NCBI GenBank assembly: GCA_965243105.1
Contig: CBDEUC010000003.1
Location: forward strand, 744,001 to 808,000
DNA: 64,000 nucleotides
Source: WLWS01 sp965243105
GTDB lineage: Bacteria; Pseudomonadota; Gammaproteobacteria; Eutrophobiales; Eutrophobiaceae
Direction of reading: 5' to 3'
Below, in pieces: positions 16,980-24,267 of the stretch; within the stretch, counting starts at the first letter, position 1; every line of letters begins with the position of its first letter. The position numbers were made by a program, and so were the translations under genes. The notes under the pieces were generated by a model. It was not told where the DNA came from, did not search any database, and was given only the letters and a program-made list of their open reading frames with translations.

Positions 16980-16983
16980 TCAT

Positions 16984-17667
16984 TCAGGATTGAAAATAAT
17001 GCGCCAGCTGGTAGGCAGTCAGTCCGAAACCACCGGCCATCAGGAGAAAGTTTACAAGTACCCCTGCCCTCGGGCTATGAAAAAATAGTGTTCCCGCCCT
17101 TAACAGGAGCACGAGGTAAAAGAGAGCAAGTAACTGCCCGATTTCCACGCCAAGGTTAAAGGAAAGCAGGTTTGCCACGAGTCCGGATTCGGAGATCTGC
17201 ATGTCCTGGATTTTCGTAGCAAGACCAAAACCATGAAACAGGCCGAAAATAAAAACAGCGTGACGATTGTCAGGCACAACGCCGAGCAATTCTCTGAATC
17301 CGTCGAGATTATCAAAAGCCTTGTAGACCACCGATAGTCCGATAATCGCATCAACCAGGTAGGCATTCATATTTATGTCAGCGAGCACGCCGGCAATAAG
17401 AGTAATACTGTGGCCGAGTGCAAATAGACTGACGTAAAGCGCAATGCTACGCAGCGTAGTGAGAAAAAATATCACGCCAAAAAGAAACATCAGGTGGTCA
17501 TACCCGGTGACCATGTGCTTGGCACCCAGGTAGAGGTAGATAAAAAAGTGAAAGCCTTCAACCTGGTTGACAAAACTGGCATCCGCTCCACTGATACCAT
17601 GGGCGCCTGCCGCAAAGCTCATTGCGACCAGTAATACTGCAGCCAAAAGGCTAGCCGGAAATGTCAC
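16984..17667 (-). CDS. HupE/UreJ family permease
   Basis: An integral membrane protein of the HupE/UreJ_2 family, related to nickel/cobalt permeases of hydrogenase and urease loci. Features: signal-like N-terminus ending AGAHG, the GYDHLMFLFGVIFFLT motif, GHSITLIAGVLADIN, HAVFIFGLFHGFGLATKI and FNLGVEIGQLLALFYL, with about seven helices; histidines lie inside the predicted helices. I chose the GTG at 17667 (AAGG six bases upstream), which overlaps the previous stop by 17 bases; a start at 17754 would overlap it by over 100. The following genes are the membrane-anchored protein and the DUF6644 pair. No hydrogenase or urease gene is in the window, so the metal and client enzyme are unknown. Confidence 0.82.
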   Translation of the reverse strand: MTFPASLLAAVLLVAMSFAAGAHGISGADASFVNQVEGFHFFIYLYLGAKHMVTGYDHLMFLFGVIFFLTTLRSIALYVSLFALGHSITLIAGVLADINMNAYLVDAIIGLSVVYKAFDNLDGFRELLGVVPDNRHAVFIFGLFHGFGLATKIQDMQISESGLVANLLSFNLGVEIGQLLALFYLVLLLRAGTLFFHSPRAGVLVNFLLMAGGFGLTAYQLAHYFQS

Positions 17668-18688
17668 AACGAACCTTGCCCCAGTTATCAAGCTTGCCCG
17701 GACCTTTCCTGTAGTGAAAGACCCGCTTGCCAAGTTCCATGACGACCGTGGCACAGCTTCCTACTTTTAATCCTCCCAGTGCTTCTTCCGGATGGTAGGG
17801 TGCCTGTATGGAGTTGTTTCCCATGCTGTCATCCAGCAGGATGCCCTGCATTTCTCTCACACCATGATGTTCCAGTGAAGTTGCCAGCTGCTGAGCCTTT
17901 TCAAGGCGCTCCAGGGAAGTGGGTACCATCGCGCTTTCCATTCCCCTGGCAATACAATGATTGGAATGAATGTACATATCCCTGTTCGGGGTGGTTTCCG
18001 CACAGCTGCCATTGGCGAATTCCAGGCCGAAGGCTTCGCCACTTTCATTGGCGACGAGGAAATGACTTGATTTGCCCTGCCCTGATCCAAGGATACGTTG
18101 GTGTGCCTGATCGAGGTTACGACAATCCAGCAGGGAACGTAGCACGATGTGAACGGGAACCCCGTCAAGTTCGTTATGGGATACAAGAAAATTCAGGCAG
18201 ACGCCAAGACCGGCGTTATTCATTCCAATCTTTGCCAGCATACCGGGCTCAGCCAGGGTAGTAATGACGTGACCATCCTCGAGTTCGTAGCGCAGGATGA
18301 CAACAAGATCCTCGAGCTCCATTATCCAGTCCCAGGTCTGGCCCAGTAGCGCGGTATCCTTGAAATACATTGAAGTGCATTCAGCAACCGGGGCATTGAG
18401 CACTTCCGTGCGCGCATTAAGCATGTAGATCTTCCAGCTCTCGATGTCGGCCGCCCGGGCGATGGCATCAAGTTCAAGCACGTAAGTCGGCGCATAGTTT
18501 TCAACCAGGCCTCTTACACGATCTGCCCTGCGCCTGATCTCATCCCCCGTAAGCGCACTGTTAAGGAAGATCGCGTCGAAGTAAAAATTAAAGGTATCGT
18601 GGATTCGCTGTTTCAACTGTTCACCGTAAGCCAGTCCACGCTGCTTCGGGTCACCGCTGATTGTGATAACCGGGAATGGAGAAGACAT
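17651..18688 (-). CDS. C45 family autoproteolytic acyltransferase/hydrolase
   Basis: A 345-residue member of the isopenicillin-N acyltransferase-like (peptidase C45) family. The predicted self-processing nucleophile is Cys104 in NAPVAECTSMYF. Typical downstream elements are LLGQTWDWIMEL, NNAGLGVCLNFL and MYIHSNHCIARGMES. No signal peptide precedes it, suggesting a cytosolic amide hydrolase or acyltransferase. The ATG overlaps the stop of the deacetylase gene by one base, so the two are coupled; such a pair could act on an N-acylated amine or amino sugar. Substrate not determinable. Confidence 0.82.
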   Translation of the reverse strand: MSSPFPVITISGDPKQRGLAYGEQLKQRIHDTFNFYFDAIFLNSALTGDEIRRRADRVRGLVENYAPTYVLELDAIARAADIESWKIYMLNARTEVLNAPVAECTSMYFKDTALLGQTWDWIMELEDLVVILRYELEDGHVITTLAEPGMLAKIGMNNAGLGVCLNFLVSHNELDGVPVHIVLRSLLDCRNLDQAHQRILGSGQGKSSHFLVANESGEAFGLEFANGSCAETTPNRDMYIHSNHCIARGMESAMVPTSLERLEKAQQLATSLEHHGVREMQGILLDDSMGNNSIQAPYHPEEALGGLKVGSCATVVMELGKRVFHYRKGPGKLDNWGKVRCDISG

Positions 18689-19599
18689 CAGGGTTTAATG
18701 GCGCCCTCGCCACTGAGCTCCGGGTGGGCGGATACCCAGGCTTCGCGGGGGTTATTCTCCTTCCAACGCAGGGCATAGTCCGCCATGGTTTCAAAAATCG
18801 CACCGCTGTCTTTGAAGTGCTGAAGTAATCTTTCCAGCATGAGCATACGATTACCGCGACCAATGGTCTGCGGATGCAGAGTCAATGTAAAAAGACCCCC
18901 GGGACAATTTGCCTTTCCGTAATCAAAATCATCGCGCCAGCTCTCTTCCACTGCCGACGGTGCTCTCAAACCCTCGTTCATACCCATGACAAATTCACTC
19001 ACGGGAAAATCATCAAGCCCCCAGGTTACCGGTAACTCCACGAGCCCGGTAACAGTGCCAAATGCGTAAGCTGAATCGGTATCCCATTGATCGCCCGTAC
19101 GCAGGTAGTAGGGATAAAAGTCATGTCCCATGCAACTGGAGTCATACAGGAAGCCGTACTCGATGAGCAGGTCCACCGTACGTTCACTAAAGTCCCACGC
19201 CGGGGATCGATAGCCCACTGGCCTGGTACCCGCTACTTTCTCCAATGCCTCCAGTCCCCGGTCAAGCAGGTTGCGTTCACCCGTCTCATCAAACTCGGCC
19301 GGGTTTTCATGCACCCAGCCGTGATGCACAAGTTCATGCCCGGCGGTGTGAATATCCTTGACAAGCTGTGGGTAGGCGTAAGCGGTATGCCCGGGTACGG
19401 CAAAGCTGGATGGGATCTCGTAGCGCTCCAGTAAATCGAGGATTCGAGGCATGGCCACAGCACCAAACTGTCCACGGGAAATCATGCTGGGGTTTCTTGA
19501 CCTCGCCGATCCTATCCAGCTCGACATACCATCGAAGTCAAAGGTGATACAACAGGTAAATGGATGGGTACTGGTCATAGTTTCACTCTCACTTTTCAC
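18688..19599 (-). CDS. Polysaccharide deacetylase family protein (PuuE/HpPgdA-like)
   Basis: A 303-residue metal-dependent NodB-fold deacetylase. The first motif is ITFDFDGMSSW, with the catalytic and metal-binding aspartates; motif 2 is HTAGHELVHHGWVHENP, with the metal histidines; then GYRSPAWDFS and the C-terminal LTLHPQTIGRGNRM. The pattern is that of cytosolic PuuE/HpPgdA-like enzymes rather than secreted chitin deacetylases, in keeping with the absent signal peptide. The ATG at 19599 is used; MTSTHPF seven codons on is an alternative. It overlaps the C45 hydrolase gene, pointing to successive deacylation of the same nitrogen compound. Confidence 0.85.
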   Translation of the reverse strand: MKSESETMTSTHPFTCCITFDFDGMSSWIGSARSRNPSMISRGQFGAVAMPRILDLLERYEIPSSFAVPGHTAYAYPQLVKDIHTAGHELVHHGWVHENPAEFDETGERNLLDRGLEALEKVAGTRPVGYRSPAWDFSERTVDLLIEYGFLYDSSCMGHDFYPYYLRTGDQWDTDSAYAFGTVTGLVELPVTWGLDDFPVSEFVMGMNEGLRAPSAVEESWRDDFDYGKANCPGGLFTLTLHPQTIGRGNRMLMLERLLQHFKDSGAIFETMADYALRWKENNPREAWVSAHPELSGEGAIKP

Positions 19600-19626
19600 G
19601 CGCTATCGCCAGCTTTGCACAGGCAG

Positions 19627-20808
19627 CTACTGCTTGTAAACGACTCGATTTTCTCCTTCTGCATAACCGGTCATTTCCACGTAGCCTGTACCCCTTACAG
19701 CCGCTCCGTCACTGTCACCGCTGAATGTCACAGCCCCCTCCCAGTAACGAAACGACCTGTTCCACTCCTGGTTTTCAAGAGCCGCATCGACATTCAAGGC
19801 TATTCCCAGTCGGGGCACTTCTATTGTCCAGCCAACAGGGTACAGTGTTTCGCTGTTGCTGCTTCGCCAGGTATTGTTCGTAGTAATTTGAAATTCATCA
19901 GCGCCAAGTTTTATCGGTGCTGCGTTATCCGGAACATACACACCATAACTGAAAGGATCCCTGGAACCATCCTTTCGACGAAAACGGTAAAGCATCAGTT
20001 CACAGTTGTTATCCAATTGTAGTGAAAACCAGTCCCAGCCAATTTGATCCTGGTCAAGAGCGCTGCTGCTCCACTCCCGGTCCATCCAGCTCAAACCGCT
20101 GACGTCAAACTGCTGCTTGCCTATGGTCACCGTGCCCGACGACGGCATACGCGTAAACGAGTAATAGTAAGAGGCATTACCTGGAACACTGTTTTTCTGG
20201 CTCAAGCCTGCGTCACCCTGCAACACCATGGCCTTTCCCTGTTCAAGCTCGAGCTCAAGACTGATTTCTCCTGTTGAAGCCAGAAGGTTAATGGGAAACT
20301 CCCTGTCTTTCGGACTCCTTGCTGACCAGTTGTCCAGCCACACATCCATGCTGCTTTCGGCAGCCCCTGCAAGCCCGGCCCCGGCGCGGTTGAAACGTTC
20401 AAAGCCATGAAATTTCCCGCCTTCAATATCCGTGACGGCGAAATGCGCCATGAACACGTGCTCGCTGTGCCATGCAGAAGCCCTGTCATCCAGTTGCTTA
20501 TCCAGTTGCTTATTCAGGGCCAGGCGAAAAAAAGTCAGCTGGTAGCCAAAGGCCCTGCCAGCTGCATCGGCAAGGTTGCCGGTGAAGTACCACCACTCAG
20601 TGCGATAGTCATCGTGCATGCCGTGATCGCGAGGAAACTCAAATGCCCTGGGCCCGGTGACCTTTCTAAAGCTGTCATCATTACTGCCACGCATCACCGA
20701 GCTCACCGAGTAGCTACTGCCGCTTTGGACTGGATCGCGTTTTAGATACTGAAGCAGGACGACACTCGCCAGGCAAAATACGAGGATTAAAATGAACGCT
20801 CGTCGCAT
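19627..20808 (-). CDS. AttH/CrtC lipocalin-like protein
   Basis: A 393-residue protein anchored or exported through an N-terminal hydrophobic segment (AFILILVFCLASVVLLQYL). It carries the AttH/CrtC-type double lipocalin domain: FPRDHGMHDDYRTEWWYFTG, GYQLTFFRLAL, VFMAHFAVTDIEGGKFH, SGLSWMDREWSS and IGWDWFSLQLDNNCELMLYR. Carotenoid 1,2-hydratases belong to the family, but no carotenoid genes are near. It follows an FtsX-type permease by three bases, as AttH follows AttEFG in Agrobacterium, so a role in carrying or extracting a lipophilic compound at the cell envelope is more likely than carotenoid hydration. Confidence 0.85.
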   Translation of the reverse strand: MRRAFILILVFCLASVVLLQYLKRDPVQSGSSYSVSSVMRGSNDDSFRKVTGPRAFEFPRDHGMHDDYRTEWWYFTGNLADAAGRAFGYQLTFFRLALNKQLDKQLDDRASAWHSEHVFMAHFAVTDIEGGKFHGFERFNRAGAGLAGAAESSMDVWLDNWSARSPKDREFPINLLASTGEISLELELEQGKAMVLQGDAGLSQKNSVPGNASYYYSFTRMPSSGTVTIGKQQFDVSGLSWMDREWSSSALDQDQIGWDWFSLQLDNNCELMLYRFRRKDGSRDPFSYGVYVPDNAAPIKLGADEFQITTNNTWRSSNSETLYPVGWTIEVPRLGIALNVDAALENQEWNRSFRYWEGAVTFSGDSDGAAVRGTGYVEMTGYAEGENRVVYKQ

Positions 20809-20811
20809 GGC

Positions 20812-23373
20812 TTATTCCGAGCGCAGTGCAGTAGCCACCGGGCTGCGCGCGATCCTGAGCGCCGGGTAAAGGCCTGCCATGACTGCGGCAAGCAGGGCGA
20901 GCAGAAGACCCTGCAACATCAGCACAGGTTCAAATGCCAGTTCCATGCTCCAGCCAAAGGAACGGCGATTGATCACGACAACCAGCAGGTAGCACACCAG
21001 GCAGCCCACGGGTATGGCAAGCAGGCCAGCCACGAGGCCAAGTAGCGTGCTTTCAGAAACGATCATGCCGGCAAGTTGACGGGGCAGGAAACCAATGGCG
21101 CGGTAAATCGCGAACTCCCGGGTGCGCTCAAGCTGCAGTGCCATCAAGGCACTGAACAGGCCAAGAAATGCGATGATCGCGGCCAGGATACGCAGCACAC
21201 CGGTGATAGTAAAAGTCTGGTCAAATACAAGCAGGGAACGTTCGTAAATACTTTGCCTGTCTTCGACCCAGAGCGCCTCTCCCGGTGTCACTCGCTGGAT
21301 TTGTTCAAGCACGCGCTGCCTGTCCACACCGGGTTGCAGGTACACGCCGATACCCGAGTAGCTGTGGTCATCCCAGTAGCGGTTATAGGTAAGCCTGCTC
21401 ATGGCAACGAGCCCCTGCTCGTAGCGATAGTCATAGTAGATGCCGGCTACTTTAAATAGATGCATACCCCTGTCCGTTCGAAGTTCAATGTCATCGCCGA
21501 TGCCGACCTCCCTGTGCCAGGCATAGGTCTCGGAGACAATGATGTATTCCTTCTCTTCAAACAGCTGGCGCAGATCCTCAACCGGCTCATGCTTGAAACG
21601 AAAACCCTGCCAGGCTTCGTCGGTAAATTCATAGGCGGCGAGGTTGGTAAATCCGTCGCCGGATTCGATGCTGGCAAACTGCACGGTGCTGATTGCGCTT
21701 ACATCTTCAAGATCTGCTATGCCCTGCGCCAGTGCCCGGTCCAGGTCGTAATGGCGACCCGCTGATACGGGGCCCGGCGTAGACACATAAATATCCGCTC
21801 TTAATAACGAATCCAGCCACAGCTCCACCGAACCGCGGAAACTATGGATCATCAGGCTTATGCCAATGACCGTGGCAAAGGCGATCACCAGGGCAGATAC
21901 CGCCACCGCCGTGCGACTCATGCGGGCCTGCACTGAGCGAAGTGACATTTGCAGCCAGCCTGCCGGGTAAAACGCCAGCGGCAGGGATAACAATTTCATA
22001 AAAAGAAGCGTGCCAAGCGGTACCAGGGAAACACAGCCAAGGATGACAACAAAAATCCCGGCAAAACCTGCGACGATACTTTTTGCAGAAAACAGGAGGA
22101 TGAGAGCACCCAGCCCAAGTAGCAGCAGGCCGATGAGCACCAGCCAGGGGATCCACCGGTGCGAGCGTGCCTCAATATCCCTGCGGCTCATGGCTTCCCT
22201 TGGCGTCACCCTCGCCGCTTCCATGGCGGGAACAAGAGCGGCCAGCGTAGTGGCAAGCAGACCAAGGGCGATACCCTTGAACCAGGTCAAGGGAGACAGC
22301 ACGAGTTCTGCATCGGGCATCATGTAGAAAAGATCGTTGATACTGCGACTGATAAACAGCAGCAGGATCTTGCCCAGCTGGTTGCCAAGGGGAATGCCGA
22401 TCACAATGGCAATACTGCCGATGATGAGTGCTTCAAGTAACACCAGCTGAAATATCTGCTGGCGTGTGACACCGATCGAACGAAGTACGCCAAGGTTCTC
22501 CCGGCGCTTTAGCACCATGAAGGTCATGGTGTTATAGATAAGGAACATGCCCACCAGCAGCGCAAGCAGGCTGAGCGCAGTGAGATTGGTATGAAAGGCC
22601 CCAGTCATTTGTGTCATGGCCTGTTGACGCGCTTCGGCCCGGGTGATTTCAGTGCCCGGCGGTAGCAGGTCCTGCAGCTGTTCCAACCTTGCCATTTCAT
22701 TCCCGTCATCGATGACCAGGTCAATGTGACTGAGCCTGCCCTGCATACCCAGGATTTCCTGGGCACTGGCAATATCACTGACAAGTACATTGCGCATGGC
22801 AGCATTTGACTGCGCGGACTCGGAACCAAGGTACTGCAGCAGGTAAAGCTGCGCTCGCTCCCGCCCAACTTCTACCTGCAGCTCATCACCTGGCCTGGTT
22901 CCAAGAGACCTCGCTGTTTCACGGTCCATGAGCACGCTGTTCTTAATACCCAGCAAGCCGCTAATCACCTCTCCTTCGAAACCATCCTGCTCATCGCCAT
23001 TGAATTCAAGGGCACGAAAATTACCATCGGCAAAGACATCGATACCAAGGAGTTGCAGGGTGCTGGAGCGCTCGGCACCGCGCACGACCACGAACCCTTG
23101 AATGATTGGCGCGATGTTTTCAAAGCCATGCTTGACGCGAAGCTCGGTGTAAAAGGCTTCGTCAATTCCGCCGGGACCACCAATGATGCGATGTGTTGCA
23201 CGCCCTGCAATCACCTCGGTGGAACGCGCCAGGGCATACTCGGAACTCACCCTGGCAAGATCAATGGATACCACCACCGCAATGCCCAGCACTATGCCAA
23301 GGATGGACATGGCCAGCTGCCAGGGATGGCGCAGGTAGAAATTCAGGTTAGCCCTGAGAAGACAGCTCTTCAT
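20812..23373 (-). CDS. FtsX-type ABC transporter permease (AttF/AttG-like)
   Basis: An 853-residue permease with two periplasmic MacB-type domains and two FtsX cores: an N-terminal helix (LAMSILGIVLGIAVVVSIDL), a core with KRRENLGVLRSIGVTRQQIF around residue 290, a central hydrophobic block (about 405-470), a second helix after MSRTAVAVSALVIAFATVIG, and a C-terminal core with ERTREFAIYRAIGFLPRQLA. Such long permeases in AttEFGH-like operons are thought to extract lipids or lipoproteins mechanically. The ATG at 23373 overlaps the ATPase by 26 bases, and the lipocalin-like gene follows after three bases, so the three form one unit. Confidence 0.87.
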   Translation of the reverse strand: MKSCLLRANLNFYLRHPWQLAMSILGIVLGIAVVVSIDLARVSSEYALARSTEVIAGRATHRIIGGPGGIDEAFYTELRVKHGFENIAPIIQGFVVVRGAERSSTLQLLGIDVFADGNFRALEFNGDEQDGFEGEVISGLLGIKNSVLMDRETARSLGTRPGDELQVEVGRERAQLYLLQYLGSESAQSNAAMRNVLVSDIASAQEILGMQGRLSHIDLVIDDGNEMARLEQLQDLLPPGTEITRAEARQQAMTQMTGAFHTNLTALSLLALLVGMFLIYNTMTFMVLKRRENLGVLRSIGVTRQQIFQLVLLEALIIGSIAIVIGIPLGNQLGKILLLFISRSINDLFYMMPDAELVLSPLTWFKGIALGLLATTLAALVPAMEAARVTPREAMSRRDIEARSHRWIPWLVLIGLLLLGLGALILLFSAKSIVAGFAGIFVVILGCVSLVPLGTLLFMKLLSLPLAFYPAGWLQMSLRSVQARMSRTAVAVSALVIAFATVIGISLMIHSFRGSVELWLDSLLRADIYVSTPGPVSAGRHYDLDRALAQGIADLEDVSAISTVQFASIESGDGFTNLAAYEFTDEAWQGFRFKHEPVEDLRQLFEEKEYIIVSETYAWHREVGIGDDIELRTDRGMHLFKVAGIYYDYRYEQGLVAMSRLTYNRYWDDHSYSGIGVYLQPGVDRQRVLEQIQRVTPGEALWVEDRQSIYERSLLVFDQTFTITGVLRILAAIIAFLGLFSALMALQLERTREFAIYRAIGFLPRQLAGMIVSESTLLGLVAGLLAIPVGCLVCYLLVVVINRRSFGWSMELAFEPVLMLQGLLLALLAAVMAGLYPALRIARSPVATALRSE

Positions 23374-24043
23374 CGGGTCGGGCTACCAGTTTGCCGTCTT
23401 CGATACTCAGTACCCTGTCGGCCAGTTCCATCACTTCCGTGCTGTGCGTCACCATCACCAGGGTGACACCGCTATCGCGCACCAGCTGCACCAGGAGTTC
23501 CAGCACCTCTTTACCGGTTTCCAGATCAAGGTTGCCGGTGGGTTCGTCGGCGAGGACAAGGGAAGGTTGGTGCACCAGCGCGCGGGCTATGGCCACCCGC
23601 TGCTGCTCGCCACCGGAAAGGTGGTCCGGGTAATCGTCGACCCGTGTCTCAATATCGAGCCGCTTGAGCAGTTCCTGCATGTTCTCAAGCCCGGCAGCAT
23701 CATCAAGCCCATTCAGCTGCAGCGGAAGGAGCACATTCTCCCGCGCGCTCAGGGTTTCCACCAGGTTAAAGTCCTGGAACACGAAGCCGATGTGGCGACG
23801 CCGGAACAGGGTTCGCTCCTTTTCTGTAAGGCCCGTTATGCAGGTATCGCCAATTCGAACCTCGCCTTGGTCCGCCTCATCTATGCCACTGATTAAATTG
23901 AGAAATGTGGACTTGCCGCAGCCACTTTTACCAATGATGACAACGAATTCCCCAGTCCTGAAGTTACCTTCGACGGCATCCAGCACCAGGTGCTTTTCAT
24001 GCCCCTCGAGGTAGGATTTACTGAGCTCTTTAAATTCAATCAT
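23348..24043 (-). CDS. ABC transporter ATP-binding protein (LolD/AttE-like)
   Basis: A 231-residue ATPase for the downstream permease. Motifs: Walker A GKSGCGKST, Q-loop region IGFVFQDFNLV, signature LSGGEQQRVAIARAL, Walker B with DEPTGNLD, H-loop MVTHSTEVMELADRVL. It is the first gene of the run extending to 15356 and is divergent from the TonB receptor at 24268 across 224 bases, so its promoter lies there. Confidence 0.9.
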   Translation of the reverse strand: MIEFKELSKSYLEGHEKHLVLDAVEGNFRTGEFVVIIGKSGCGKSTFLNLISGIDEADQGEVRIGDTCITGLTEKERTLFRRRHIGFVFQDFNLVETLSARENVLLPLQLNGLDDAAGLENMQELLKRLDIETRVDDYPDHLSGGEQQRVAIARALVHQPSLVLADEPTGNLDLETGKEVLELLVQLVRDSGVTLVMVTHSTEVMELADRVLSIEDGKLVARPDEELSSQG

Positions 24044-24267
24044 CTTGAAAAATGTAGTAACAATACAACAGTTACAGGAAAATATTGGGCACCCGTCCTA
24101 TTGATGCTTGCGATAGCCTATAAAACGCTTCATAATCAGGGCGTTTGTAATACATACGTGTGGTAAATTGTCATCACGTCAACAGATAGAATGACAGCTT
24201 ACCTCGATAATCGGTTGTAGAATTCAAACGTCGTCTTATCAAATCTGAATACGTTGGGGGTATTCTA
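24044..24267. promoter_or_regulatory. Divergent intergenic region between ABC operon and TonB receptor
   Basis: The 224-base gap must hold two divergent promoters. Seen in it: an inverted repeat AAACGC / GCGTTT (24123-24128 and 24141-24146), a second one ACGTG / CACGT (24156-24160 and 24175-24179), a TTGTCA (24168-24173) resembling a plus-strand -35 but without a well-spaced -10, and CTCGATAATCG (24203-24213), which also occurs upstream of the other TonB receptor. TGGGGG lies before the receptor ATG as a purine-rich ribosome site. The exact promoters are not resolved. Confidence 0.45.
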
